Source: Luteimonas_C sp035250245 (GTDB taxonomy: Bacteria > Pseudomonadota > Gammaproteobacteria > Xanthomonadales > Xanthomonadaceae). From it: a DNA stretch of 64,000 nt. Shown in pieces: positions 8,044 through 17,244 of this stretch. A program made the position numbers and the translations under genes. Below the pieces are notes generated by a model. The model saw only the letters and a list, made by a program, of their open reading frames with translations. It did not search any database and was not told the DNA's origin. The stretch lies in contig DATFFH010000057.1 of NCBI GenBank assembly GCA_035250245.1, positions 29,819 to 93,818 on the forward strand. Direction: 5' to 3'. Numbering within the stretch: position 1 is the first letter of the stretch; each line of letters opens with the position of its first letter.

Positions 8044-8943
8044 TCAACCGCGCAAACGACGATCGAACAGCGCGATCGTCCGCCGCCACGCCTCTTTCGC
8101 CGCTTTCTCGTCGTAACGCGGCGTGGTGTCGTTATTGAAGCCGTGCTGGGTTTCCGCCGGTTGGTACAGCGCGTACTTCACGCCGGCCGCTTTCAATGCC
8201 TGTTCGTACGGCGGCCAAGTGGCGTTGACGCGTTCGTCGTTGGCGGCCAGAACGACAAGCATCTCGGCCTTGATCTTCGGCACGTCGGCCAGCTCCGGCG
8301 CCGGGCCGTAGAACGGCGCAGCCGCCGACAGTTGCGGCACCTGGGTGGCCAGGAAGTTCGACATGCCGCCGCCCCAGCAGAAGCCGACCACGCCTAGCTT
8401 GCCGTTGCCGCCTTCGATGCCGCGCAGCATTGCGGCTGCGGCCAGGAAATCCTCGCGGGTCTTGGTCTGATCGAGCTTGGCGAATTGCGTGCGCGCGGCA
8501 TCCTCGTCGCCCGGATAGCCACCGAGCGGGAACAGCGCATCCGGCGCGAAGACGATGAAGTTCTCCAACGCCAACCGGCGCGCGATGTCTTCGATATGCG
8601 GATTCAAGCCACGGTTCTCGTGCGCGACCAGCACCAGCGGCAGCGTGCCTTTCGACTTCGCCGGCTTGACCAGATAACCACGGCCTTTGCCGTAGCCCTT
8701 GGGCGAATCGAATTCCAGGCGCCGGGCGGACAGCCTGGCATCGTCCGGCTTGATCTGCTGCGCGGCGGCGAACTGCGGGCTCAGCGCGGCGAGCAATCCG
8801 GCCGCGCCGGCGGCGCCGACCGCGAACTGCGCCGCACCGGCTAGGAAACCGCGGCGGTCGATGACGCCGTGGACGTACTGATCGAACAGGCGCAGCACTT
8901 CCGGATCGAAATCGCTGGCCTTGGCGCGGGGGCGGTCGGACAT
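8044..8943 (-). CDS. Dienelactone hydrolase family protein with Tat-like signal
   Basis: A 299-residue alpha/beta hydrolase. Residues 30-60 carry a twin-arginine-like leader (DRRGFLAGAA followed by an Ala-rich hydrophobic stretch), after a hydrophilic 29-residue start. The catalytic Cys is in GFCWGG (about residue 189), with Asp in AANDERVN and His in TQHGFNND, matching the Cys-Asp-His triad of dienelactone hydrolases. Periplasmic secretion is inferred. Family members hydrolyse cyclic esters or related carboxylic esters; no aromatic degradation genes are adjacent, so the substrate is open. Confidence 0.85.
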   Translation of the reverse strand: MSDRPRAKASDFDPEVLRLFDQYVHGVIDRRGFLAGAAQFAVGAAGAAGLLAALSPQFAAAQQIKPDDARLSARRLEFDSPKGYGKGRGYLVKPAKSKGTLPLVLVAHENRGLNPHIEDIARRLALENFIVFAPDALFPLGGYPGDEDAARTQFAKLDQTKTREDFLAAAAMLRGIEGGNGKLGVVGFCWGGGMSNFLATQVPQLSAAAPFYGPAPELADVPKIKAEMLVVLAANDERVNATWPPYEQALKAAGVKYALYQPAETQHGFNNDTTPRYDEKAAKEAWRRTIALFDRRLRG

Positions 8944-9017
8944 GGCGGGACTCCGTGACGGCAGGCGGCCATTAGGCCAGAAAACGGGTTAGCGGATCGT
9001 TGCGCGTCGTCTTCCGC

Positions 9018-9066
9018 AACCTCACCCACCTCGGGCTTAGCCCTCTCCCGCTTGCGGGAGAGGGAG
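9018..9066. repeat. Half copy of repeat family E
   Basis: AACCTCACCCACCTCGGGCT is followed by the hairpin CCCTCTCCCGCTTGCGGGAG. It matches one arm of the family E elements; the opposite arm is missing. It sits between two divergent hydrolase genes. Confidence 0.7.
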
Positions 9067-9166
9067 GGTCCGCGGCGACGAAAAAAATTTCTAAGAGTTT
9101 GTCGATCCGGCGCCTCCCGATACGTCGTCCTTTCAAAACCCACATCGGACACCTCAGGAGACGACC

Positions 9167-10102
9167 ATGTTCAAGACCACCGCTCTCGCCGTGCTGACCT
9201 TTGCCGCCATCGCCCTGACCCCGGCCCCGGCGCTGGCGCAGAAAACACAAGTGCAGAACGCCGCCCAGGCCGAAAAAAACGGCCGCCTGGCCATCAACGG
9301 CGTGAACTACTACTACGAGATCCACGGCAAGGGCGAACCCTTGTTGTTGCTGCACGGCGGCCTGGGTTCGATCGACATGTTCGGCCCCGCCCTGGACAAG
9401 CTGGCCGAAAGCCGCGAAGTGATCGCGGTCGATCTGCAAGGCCACGGCCGCACGCCGTTGGGCGATCGCCCGTTCAAGCTGGAATCGATGGGCGACGACA
9501 TGGCGGTCCTGGTCGCCAAGCTGGGTCGCAAGCAGGTCGACGTGCTCGGCTATTCGATGGGCGGCGGTGTCGCCTTCCGCATGGCCGCGCAGCATCCGCA
9601 AAGCGTGCGCCGGCTGGCGATGGTGTCCACGCCGTTCTCCGACGAAGGCTTTTATCCCGGCATCCGCGCCCAGCAGAACCAGGTCAGCGCCGCGATCCTG
9701 CCCATGATGCTGCAGACGCCGATGTACCAGGGCTACGTCGCCGTGGCGCCGAACAAGGACGAATTCCCGCGCCTGCTGGACACCATCGGCAATTACATGA
9801 AGCAGCATTACGACTGGTCCGCCGACGTCGCCAAGCTGGCCATGCCGACGATGCTGGTCTACGGCGACGGCGACATGTTCCGTCCCGAGCACGAGATCAA
9901 GTTCTACCAACTGCTCGGCGGCGGCCTGCAGGACGCGGGCTGGCAGCGCGAAACTTTGTCGAAGAACCGCCTGGCGATCCTGCCCGACGTGACCCATTAC
10001 GACATCTTCGCATCGCCGCGTTTGATCGCGACCGTGCTGCCCTTCCTGGACGGGAAGAGCGACGCCAAGAGCTGGGCGCAGCAAGTGGACGGATCGCGTT
10101 GA
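9167..10102 (+). CDS. Secreted alpha/beta hydrolase
   Basis: A 311-residue protein with a clear Sec signal peptide (hydrophobic core LAVLTFAAIAL, cleavage after ALA about residue 24). The hydrolase fold follows: LLLLHGGLGS carries the oxyanion region, GYSMGGG the nucleophilic Ser, GDGDMF the acid and VTHYD the His. CAGGAG lies 7 bases before the ATG. Location is periplasmic or extracellular. Similar proteins are annotated as non-specific esterases or haloperoxidase-like hydrolases; substrate unknown. The genes on either side are unrelated. Confidence 0.85.
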   Translation: MFKTTALAVLTFAAIALTPAPALAQKTQVQNAAQAEKNGRLAINGVNYYYEIHGKGEPLLLLHGGLGSIDMFGPALDKLAESREVIAVDLQGHGRTPLGDRPFKLESMGDDMAVLVAKLGRKQVDVLGYSMGGGVAFRMAAQHPQSVRRLAMVSTPFSDEGFYPGIRAQQNQVSAAILPMMLQTPMYQGYVAVAPNKDEFPRLLDTIGNYMKQHYDWSADVAKLAMPTMLVYGDGDMFRPEHEIKFYQLLGGGLQDAGWQRETLSKNRLAILPDVTHYDIFASPRLIATVLPFLDGKSDAKSWAQQVDGSR

Positions 10103-10180
10103 TCGAAAAGTCGGCGCATCGGGGCTGCGCTTCGGCGCGGCCTTCGCTTTTCATCGGCGGCACGCGGCAGATCGGAAAAT

Positions 10181-10211
10181 AATCGTGAGAATAGTGATGT
10201 TCGTCACGATT
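10181..10211. promoter_or_regulatory. Inverted repeat AATCGTGA-N15-TCACGATT
   Basis: A perfect 8-bp inverted repeat in an unusually AT-rich patch, followed by TTATTC on the plus strand. It lies 79 bp after the hydrolase stop and 220 bp before the autotransporter start. It could be an operator or a weak terminator; the long loop and short T run make a terminator less convincing. Confidence 0.4.
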
Positions 10212-10273
10212 TTATTCGACCTGCCGAAAGTAAGTATCGCGTTAAAACAATAGTATGAGCATGCGAGCACGCG

Positions 10274-10372
10274 CCGAGCGACGGCTCGGGCGGCCGGGGA
10301 GGCCGCGGTTCGCAAGGAATGATCGATAGATCGACGAACGGGCATCCGCCCGTCGCAGCGCCGTCACGGCGC
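10274..10372 (+). promoter_or_regulatory. Hairpin-rich leader upstream of the autotransporter
   Basis: Four perfect short hairpins occur in 99 bases: CCGAGC-GACG-GCTCGG (10274-10289), CGGCC-GGGGA-GGCCG (10291-10305), ACGGGC-ATCC-GCCCGT (10338-10353) and GCGCCG-TCA-CGGCGC (10358-10372). The 328-bp gap 10103-10430 holds only this array, the AT-rich inverted repeat and a ribosome-binding site AGGGGGG before the ATG at 10431. If transcribed, the leader would be strongly structured; no known riboswitch consensus was recognised. Confidence 0.45.
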
Positions 10373-10430
10373 GATCGATAGCGCAAGGATGCCCGCGCTT
10401 TGGACCGCCGCCGCGACTCAAGGGGGGGTT

Positions 10431-13400
10431 ATGTCCATTCGTATTCGCAACCGCATCCGCCGTCATCCGCTCAGCCGCGGCATCGCCCAAGCGCTGCCTT
10501 TGTTGATCGTCCTGCAAGCCGCCAGCGGGCGCGCCGAAGCCGCATGCACGCCGGCCGCGCCCACGGATGGCGCCACCGTCAGCTGCACCGGCGTGCCGAT
10601 CCTGCTGCCGCCCAATCCGAACAGCTTCCTGAGCAACGCCAACAATCTGGACGTCACCGTGCAATCCGGCGCGATCATGAGCACGCTGCCGGGCGGCACC
10701 GCGATGACGTTCGGCGGCAACGGCCTGACCTTGAACAATCTGGGCGCGATCGACGCCAATGCGGCTGGATCGCTGGTGCTGTCGCGCGCGCTGTCGGTGG
10801 GCAACCTGGTCGTGCCCGGCAGCGGCAACGTGAGCATCAACAACCAGGGCACCATCGAAGGCACGTTCGACGGCACCTTCGGCCTGCTCGGTGCCGCGAT
10901 GGTCGTGGCCAACACCGGCACCACCACCGTCACCAATTCCGGCACCTTCGGCATGAGCGCGCTGGGCCTGTTCGATCCAATCAATTCGATCGCGGTCGGC
11001 ATCTACGGCGGCGGCAACGTCAATTTCACCAACACCGGCAGCATCACCGGGCGGGTGGCGTTCTCCAGTCCGAACAGCGGCGGCAACGTCTTCGTCAACG
11101 CCGGCACCATCAACGGCAGCGTTTCGCTCGGCACCACGCTCGCCAATGACACCTTCGTCGCCGTCACCGGCTCCAGCATCAACGGCGGATTGGTGCCGCT
11201 GCCGGGCATCACCATTCCCACGCCGTCGGTACCGCCGAGTTTCCTCACTTACGCCGCGGGCGGCACGGTCGATGCCGGCATCGGCGGGCTAGACACGCTG
11301 GTGCTGCAGAACACGGTCGCCGGGCCGGGCTCGGGCAACGGCGGCAGCGGCACGATTTCGAGCGCGCAATACCTCAATTTCGAAAACCTGACCGTCAACA
11401 GCGGCACCTGGACCTTGCAGGGCGCGGCGGTCAGCGGCAGCGCCACGCTCAATGGCGGCACGGCGATCTTCGACAACGCCCTCTCGTTCGGCAGCGGCCC
11501 GTTGACCGGCAACGGCGGCGCGATCCAGGCCTCGGTCGGCGGGTTGACCTTGGCTCAGAACGTCAATCTCACCGGCGGCATGATTGTGCAGGGCGTGAAC
11601 AGCCTGACGCTCGGCGGCACCGTCAGCGGCAGTGGCGGCATGATCAAGAACGGCGCGGGCACGCTGACGCTGGCCGGCAACAACAACTTCAGCGGCGGCT
11701 TCGCGCTGAACGGCGGCGGGCTCACGCTCGGTTCGGCTGGATCGCTGGGCACGGGTTTGTTCCTGGTGGGCGGTCCGTCATCGCTCAACACCGCGTTCAC
11801 CGGCACGCTCACCAATCAGGTGCAGCTCAACGGCGCGCTTACGCTGAACGGCGCGGGCAATCTCACCCTCAGCGGCAACATCAACGGCGCCGGTTCGCTG
11901 ACGCTCGCCAGCGGCAACCTGGCGCTGGCCGGCAGCAACAATTATTCCGGCGGTACGGTGCTGCAAGCCGGTTCGATCCATGCGGGCAACAGCAGCGCGC
12001 TCGGCGGCGGGACGCTCACCGTCAACGGCGCGGCCGGCCTTACCGGCGCGGCGGGCGTGGCGCTGGGCAACAACATCGTGCTCAACAACACCTTGAACTT
12101 CGGCGCGGGCGGCGGTGCGTTGACGCTCAACGGCACGATCAGCGGCGCCGGCGGCATGAGCCTGGCCGGCGCGCCGGGCCTGACGCTCAACGGCGCCAAC
12201 AATTTCGGCGGCGGCTTCAACCTCGGCGGCGGCGCCTTGGTCGTCGGCAACAATCTCGCGCTCGGCGGCGGCGCGGTGACCGTCAGCGGCGCGGGTTCGC
12301 TGGATGCCAATGCGAACGTGTCGCTGGCCAACAACTTCAACCTCAACGCCGGCCTTGCCATCGGCGGCAGCAATAATCTGGCGTTGAACGGAACCATCGC
12401 CGGCTTGGGCGGGCTCACGAAGAACGGCGCGGCGAATCTCACGCTCGGCGGACCGAATACCTTCGCCGGCGGCGTGAACCTGCTGGGCGGCGGATTGACG
12501 CTCGGCACCAGCACATCGCTCGGCTTCGGCGCGCTGACGGTCAACGGCGCGTCGACGTTGAATGCGAACACCGGCGTGAACGTCGGCAATGCGGTCGTAC
12601 TCAATGCCGACTTGAGCATCGGCGGCGCGAACGACATCGCGCTCGGCGGCCTGGTCAGCGGCGGCGCCGGCCTGACCTTCAACGGCACCGGCACGCTGGC
12701 GTTGAATGCCGCCAACACTTTCGGCGGCGGCGTCGATCTGGGCGGCGGCACCTTGAGCGCGGGCAACAATCTTGCGCTGGGCGTCGGCGGCTTGAACGTA
12801 TTCGGCGATGCGAACCTGCATGCCGGCGTGCCGGGCATTTCGCTGGGCAACGCGGTCGACATCGCCGGCGGCGCCACGCTCACGCTGGGCGGCGCGAACG
12901 CCTTGGCTTTGAACGGCACCGTGTCCGGAGCGGGCGGGTTGTCGGTCAATGGTCCCGCCACTTACACCCTCGGCGGCAGCAATGTTTTCGACGGCGGCGT
13001 TTCGCTCGGCAGCGGCATCCTCTTGCTCGCCACCGACACGTCGCTCGGCGCCGGCACGCTCGATGTCGTCGGCAACGCGAGCTTGGGCAGCACCGGCGCC
13101 GCGCTGAACCTGGGCAACGACGTGAACATCGCCGCCGGCATCGCCTTGAACACCGGCGGCGCGGCCGATCTCGCTTTCGGCGGCACGATCTCCGGCGATG
13201 GCGGCCTGGCCAAGACCGGGCCGGGCGTGTTGTCGTTGAACGGCGCGAACACTTTCGCCGGTGGCATCGATCTGCTGTCCGGCGCGATCGAAGCCGGCAC
13301 CGATACCGCGCTCGGCAGCGGCGCGCTGACCGTGAATGGCGCATCGACGCTGACCGCAGGCGCAGCGGTTTCATTGGCCAACGACATCGACCTGAACGCC

Positions 13401-16262
13401 GGCTTGAACATCAGCGGCACGCACGACATGACGTTGAGCGGCAACATCGGCGGCAGCGGCGGATTGGGATTCGCCTCGCCTGCCACGTTGACGTTGACGG
13501 GCGCAAACAATTTCAACGGCGGCGTCGCGCTCGGCGGCGGCCGGCTGGCCGTCGGCACCGACACCGCTTTGGGCACCGGCGCACTCAACGTGGGCAGCAG
13601 TGCGATGTTGACCGCCGCTGCGCCGAGCATCGCGCTATCCAACGCGGTGAACCTCGGCGCAGGTGCCGTGCTCGCCATCGAAGGAAACAACGATCTCGCA
13701 TTGGAGGGCGCCATCGGCGGCGCCGGCGGCCTGGTGATGAACGGCACCGGCACGCTCAGCCTGGGTGGCGCGAACAACTTCGGCGGCGGGGTCGCGCTGA
13801 ATGCAGGCATGCTCGGCGTCGGCGACGATCTCGCTTTGGGAACGGGAACGTTGCGCGTCGGCGCGGATGCCGGCTTGTTCGCCGACGGCGCGGGCATCGC
13901 GCTCGGCAACGCGATCGATCTGGCGAGCGGCGCGGAATTGGCCGTCGGCGGCAGCGAAGATCTGGCTTTGGATGGCGCCATCGGCGGCGCCGGCGGGCTC
14001 GCTTTCGAAGGCAGCGGCGTGTTGAGCTTGAACGCGGCCAATGCCTACGGCGGCGGCACGCGGCTGAGTTCCGGCACATTGATGCTGGGCGACGCGGCGG
14101 CTTTGGGCACCGGCGCGCTCGGCATCGACGGCGCCGCGAGCCTGGGTGCCGGCATCGCCGGACTCACCATCGGCAACGCGGTCGATCTGGCCGCCGACAG
14201 CGCTTTGAATATCGTCGGCGGCAACGCCATGAACCTCGGCGGCGCCGTCACCGGCAGCGGCACATTGATCAAGAGCGGCAGCGGCGCACTGGGTTTGAAT
14301 GGCCCGGTGGTGGGTTTCAGCGGCGGATTGTCGGTGCAGGGCGGCACGCTTAGCGTCGCCAGTCCGATCGCCGCGGGCTTCGCTTCCGCGGCCGGTACCA
14401 CTACGAACTTCAGCGCTGGCGGCGATCATCTCACTACCGCCGGCAGCGTTGCCGGTGCGGTGAATCTCGGCGGCGGCGACGATCGGTTCGATGCGAGCCT
14501 CGCGCAATTGGCCGGTATCACCGGCGCGATCGACGCCGGCATCGGCAGCGACACCTTCGGCGTCGCGGGCGCGGGCGAAGCGGCCTTGCCGGTTTCACTG
14601 ACCGGCTTCGAAACGCTGGACTTCGCTTCCGGCGGCACGCTGATCGTGTCGAATGCGGCGTTCGGCAATAGCCTGATCGGCGGCAATCTGGTGTTGAACG
14701 GTAATCTCGGCGGCAATGCGACCGTCGCAGGCGGCGGCGCGCTGATCGGCGACGGCGCCTTGTCGGGCGCGCTGACGGTGAACGGGATCCTGGCGCCGTC
14801 GGGCCTTTCCGGAGCGAGCGGCGCGGCGGCCGGCAGCGGTACGGCGGGAGCTTCGTTGAACGCCGGCAGCCTGGCGATGGGGGCGGGCGGCAGTCTGCAG
14901 CTGCGCCAAGACGCCGCAGGCGCCACCGACAGCATCGTCGTCGCCGGCAACGCGGCGCTCGGCGGACAAGTGATCGCGATTCCGCAAGCCGGCAGCTACG
15001 CACCGGTGACCGAATACCGCATCGTGGATGCGGGCTCGCTCAGCGGCGCGTTCGGCGGTGTCAGCCAGACCGCGCTGCCGTTCCTCGATGCGGCGCTGGT
15101 CACGGTCGGAAACGACGTGTTCCTGCGCTTGAGCCAGCACGATGTCGGCGGCGGCATCCGCTTCAACGAATTCCCCGGCTTGAGCGGCAACCAGCAAGCC
15201 GTGGCCGACGCCTTGCAAGCGATCGCCGACGCGGGCGACGGCCAAGTGGAAACCTTGATCGCCGCGGCACGCGGCCTGACCGCCGGTCAGGCGCCGCGCG
15301 CGTTCGACACGCTCAGCGGCGAAACCTACGCTTCGATCGCCAGCGCAGGGCGCTACGCCGCCGAACAGATGCAGCGCAGCGTCGCGCGCCAACTCGATCG
15401 CCTGCGCGACGGCGGCGCGCAAGAAGGCTGCGCCAACGGCACCCCGTGGATCACGGCTTACGGCGGCCGCGCCGACTTCGACGGCGACGGCTTGGCCGGC
15501 ATCGACCATTCTTCGTACGGCGTGACGATCGGCGTGGAAGGCCGGCCGGGCGAGAATCTGTGCCTGGGCGGCCACATCGGCCTATCGCATTCGAAAATGG
15601 ATACCGACGGTCGCGCCGACGATGTCGACGCGGATCGCTTCAACGCCGGCCTGCATTTCCTGTATTCGCCGTCCGCGTTCTGGACCCAGGGCGCGGTCGG
15701 CATCGTCTATGCGGGCTACGACACCGAGCGCGAAATCGACGTCGGCGTTTTCAAGCGCCGCGCCGAATCGCATTCCAGCGGAGAAAGCGTCTACGCGATG
15801 TGGGAAGCCGGCGGACGCTGGGAGCGCGGTAGCTGGCGGATCGAACCGCTGGCGGGCGTGTACTACCACAAGGCCGACGACTTCCGTTTCGCCGAGCACG
15901 GCGCCGGCGACGCCGATTTGAACGTCGCGGTCTCCGATTACGACGTCACCACGCTCGGCGTCGGCGTGCGCTTCGCGGGCACGGGATCGCGTTGGCATCC
16001 CACCGCCGATGTCCGCTATCTGCACGATCTGGACGACGACGCGCCCACCGCGCGCAACGCCTTCGCCAACGCCTCGGTGCCGGATTTCGGCATCGTCGGC
16101 TTCGGCGCCGAGCGCGACCGGGTCAACGTAGGCTTGGGCCTGAACTACCGGTTCGGCGCGCACGGCAGCGGTTTCGTCGAATATCGCGGCGATATCGGCG
16201 GCGACGATCGTGCCCATACCTTGAATGTCGGCCTGCGCTGGAGTTGGGGCGTTGAGAAGTAA
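10431..16262 (+). CDS. Large autotransporter (type Va) with tandem beta-strand passenger repeats
   Basis: A 1943-residue protein. Residues 1-37 form a signal peptide ending near GRAEA; residues about 38-1650 are a Gly/Asn/Ala/Leu-rich passenger expected to fold as a beta-helix; residues about 1671-1943 are the outer-membrane autotransporter barrel starting at WITAYGGRAD. Eleven autotransporter-associated repeats (NGTISGAGGL-type, then LTLNGANNFGGG-type) occupy residues 392 to about 1290. No serine-protease triad or lipase motif was seen, so adhesion or biofilm surface structure is the best guess. The ATG at 10431 has AGGGGGG upstream and directly precedes the signal. The chain ends LRWSWGVEK rather than on an aromatic residue, which is unusual. 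Confidence 0.9.
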   Translation: MSIRIRNRIRRHPLSRGIAQALPLLIVLQAASGRAEAACTPAAPTDGATVSCTGVPILLPPNPNSFLSNANNLDVTVQSGAIMSTLPGGTAMTFGGNGLTLNNLGAIDANAAGSLVLSRALSVGNLVVPGSGNVSINNQGTIEGTFDGTFGLLGAAMVVANTGTTTVTNSGTFGMSALGLFDPINSIAVGIYGGGNVNFTNTGSITGRVAFSSPNSGGNVFVNAGTINGSVSLGTTLANDTFVAVTGSSINGGLVPLPGITIPTPSVPPSFLTYAAGGTVDAGIGGLDTLVLQNTVAGPGSGNGGSGTISSAQYLNFENLTVNSGTWTLQGAAVSGSATLNGGTAIFDNALSFGSGPLTGNGGAIQASVGGLTLAQNVNLTGGMIVQGVNSLTLGGTVSGSGGMIKNGAGTLTLAGNNNFSGGFALNGGGLTLGSAGSLGTGLFLVGGPSSLNTAFTGTLTNQVQLNGALTLNGAGNLTLSGNINGAGSLTLASGNLALAGSNNYSGGTVLQAGSIHAGNSSALGGGTLTVNGAAGLTGAAGVALGNNIVLNNTLNFGAGGGALTLNGTISGAGGMSLAGAPGLTLNGANNFGGGFNLGGGALVVGNNLALGGGAVTVSGAGSLDANANVSLANNFNLNAGLAIGGSNNLALNGTIAGLGGLTKNGAANLTLGGPNTFAGGVNLLGGGLTLGTSTSLGFGALTVNGASTLNANTGVNVGNAVVLNADLSIGGANDIALGGLVSGGAGLTFNGTGTLALNAANTFGGGVDLGGGTLSAGNNLALGVGGLNVFGDANLHAGVPGISLGNAVDIAGGATLTLGGANALALNGTVSGAGGLSVNGPATYTLGGSNVFDGGVSLGSGILLLATDTSLGAGTLDVVGNASLGSTGAALNLGNDVNIAAGIALNTGGAADLAFGGTISGDGGLAKTGPGVLSLNGANTFAGGIDLLSGAIEAGTDTALGSGALTVNGASTLTAGAAVSLANDIDLNAGLNISGTHDMTLSGNIGGSGGLGFASPATLTLTGANNFNGGVALGGGRLAVGTDTALGTGALNVGSSAMLTAAAPSIALSNAVNLGAGAVLAIEGNNDLALEGAIGGAGGLVMNGTGTLSLGGANNFGGGVALNAGMLGVGDDLALGTGTLRVGADAGLFADGAGIALGNAIDLASGAELAVGGSEDLALDGAIGGAGGLAFEGSGVLSLNAANAYGGGTRLSSGTLMLGDAAALGTGALGIDGAASLGAGIAGLTIGNAVDLAADSALNIVGGNAMNLGGAVTGSGTLIKSGSGALGLNGPVVGFSGGLSVQGGTLSVASPIAAGFASAAGTTTNFSAGGDHLTTAGSVAGAVNLGGGDDRFDASLAQLAGITGAIDAGIGSDTFGVAGAGEAALPVSLTGFETLDFASGGTLIVSNAAFGNSLIGGNLVLNGNLGGNATVAGGGALIGDGALSGALTVNGILAPSGLSGASGAAAGSGTAGASLNAGSLAMGAGGSLQLRQDAAGATDSIVVAGNAALGGQVIAIPQAGSYAPVTEYRIVDAGSLSGAFGGVSQTALPFLDAALVTVGNDVFLRLSQHDVGGGIRFNEFPGLSGNQQAVADALQAIADAGDGQVETLIAAARGLTAGQAPRAFDTLSGETYASIASAGRYAAEQMQRSVARQLDRLRDGGAQEGCANGTPWITAYGGRADFDGDGLAGIDHSSYGVTIGVEGRPGENLCLGGHIGLSHSKMDTDGRADDVDADRFNAGLHFLYSPSAFWTQGAVGIVYAGYDTEREIDVGVFKRRAESHSSGESVYAMWEAGGRWERGSWRIEPLAGVYYHKADDFRFAEHGAGDADLNVAVSDYDVTTLGVGVRFAGTGSRWHPTADVRYLHDLDDDAPTARNAFANASVPDFGIVGFGAERDRVNVGLGLNYRFGAHGSGFVEYRGDIGGDDRAHTLNVGLRWSWGVEK
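11604..14320 (+). repeat. Eleven tandem ~87-codon repeats in the autotransporter passenger
   Basis: Unit starts with a [L/F]xGxxxGxGG core occur near bases 11610, 11870, 12124, 12381, 12643, 12909, 13177, 13436, 13703, 13970 and 14235. The mean spacing is about 87-88 codons. Each unit then shows a Leu-rich strand, an (N/Y)xFxGG motif and a TALGxGAL-like motif. DNA copies are diverged, so this is an old amplification. Confidence 0.8.
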
Positions 16263-16287
16263 GCACCGGTAGCCGTAGAACAAAAGC

Positions 16288-16435
16288 CCCTCTCCGCCGG
16301 GAGAGGGGTGTGGGTTCGGCGAAGCGGAAATCCCCAAGACCGCGATGCCTGCGCCGGCGCTATACGGCATCGAGCACGACGCCGTACTCCGAACCCTCAT
16401 CCGCCCTTCGGGCACTTCTCCCGATGGGAGAAGGA
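16288..16435. repeat. Compound inverted repeat, family E
   Basis: GCCCCTCTCCGCCGGGAGAGGGG begins the element; it closes with CTTCTCCCGATGGGAGAAG, with GTTCGGCGAAGC and CCCTCATCCGCCCTTCGGGC between them. It lies between the autotransporter stop and the next gene, and fills most of the 267-bp gap. Confidence 0.85.
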
Positions 16436-16529
16436 AGCCCCGCCGGATCCGTCGATTCGCCGCCCCTCAGTTCGTCTTAGAAGACATGGGCATCCGCCCG
16501 GATATCTAACGAACGAACGGGGCTCGAAC

Positions 16530-17120
16530 ATGAAACTGGTAGTAGGCACCTTCCTCAGCCTGGACGGCGTGATGCAGGCGCCCGGCGGCGACGAGGATTG
16601 CAGCGGCGGCTTCGAGCGCGGCGGCTGGGCGGCGCCGTATTTCGACGACACGATGGCGCGGCTAACTGTCGCCTGGACCGAGCGCTGCGACGTGCTCCTG
16701 CTCGGCCGCAAGACCTACGAGATATTCGCCGCGTACTGGCCGCACGCGGACGACGAGCGGGTGCCGATCGCGGCCAAGTTGAACAGCGTGACCAAACGGG
16801 TGGCTTCGCGAACTTTGCGTTCGCTCGACTGGGCGCATTCGCAGTTGATCGAAGGCGACGTGGCGCATCAAGTCGCCAAATTGAAGAAGCAGTCCGGTCG
16901 CGAGATCCAGGTGGCCGGCAGCGGCGATCTGGTGCGTACCTTGCTCGAATACGGGCTGGTCGACGAATTCCGCTTGTGGACATTTCCTGTCGTGCTGGGC
17001 AAAGGCAAGAAACTGTTCGCAGAGGGCGCGGTACCCGCCGAATTCCAGTTGATCGATACCCGCACGACCGGCGCCGGCGTGGTCGTCAATTGCTACCGAA
17101 CACGGGGCGTCTTCGCTTGA
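16530..17120 (+). CDS. Dihydrofolate reductase family / RibD C-terminal-like protein
   Basis: A 196-residue single-domain protein of the RibD-C/DHFR-like superfamily (YyaP/YwjB type). It shows the N-terminal VVGTFLSLDGVMQAPGG strand and loop, LLGRKTYEIFAAYW (nucleotide-contact loop), and the C-terminal FPVVLGKGKKLF segment. Such proteins bind NADPH, but most have no proven substrate. The ATG at 16530 gives the expected N terminus. The genes on both sides are unrelated, so there is no functional context. Confidence 0.85.
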   Translation: MKLVVGTFLSLDGVMQAPGGDEDCSGGFERGGWAAPYFDDTMARLTVAWTERCDVLLLGRKTYEIFAAYWPHADDERVPIAAKLNSVTKRVASRTLRSLDWAHSQLIEGDVAHQVAKLKKQSGREIQVAGSGDLVRTLLEYGLVDEFRLWTFPVVLGKGKKLFAEGAVPAEFQLIDTRTTGAGVVVNCYRTRGVFA

Positions 17121-17156
17121 CAGATTCCTGCGCGGATGCAGGATCGAATCCGAAAC

Positions 17157-17244
17157 GTAGCCCGGGTGGAGCGAAGCGATACCCGGGAAGCTCAGTCGCA
17201 TCAAGAGGGCGACCCCGGGTATCGCTTCGCTCCACCCGGGCTAC
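17157..17244. repeat. Compound inverted repeat, family F
   Basis: GTAGCCCGGGTGGAGCGAAG at 17157 and its inverse ending GGGCTAC at 17244 flank a spacer of about 30 bp. Related copies are at 24052-24135 and, in a diverged form, at 48086-48262. The right end contains the stop codon of the neighbouring minus-strand gene. Confidence 0.85.

Noticed and set aside
10252..10430. c-di-GMP (GEMM) riboswitch before the autotransporter
   Set aside because: The region has hairpins, but the GCACAGGGCAAACC-type and tetraloop-receptor elements of that class are absent.
11604..14320. Regular repeats considered as CRISPR or satellite DNA
   Set aside because: Period is about 262 bp, in frame, diverged at DNA level and encoding a beta-strand protein motif.
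10463..15003. Several long minus-strand frames opposite the autotransporter
   Set aside because: They are Pro/Ala/Ser-rich antisense readings produced by Gly/Asn/Leu codon bias of the repeats; no signal, domain or ribosome-binding site.
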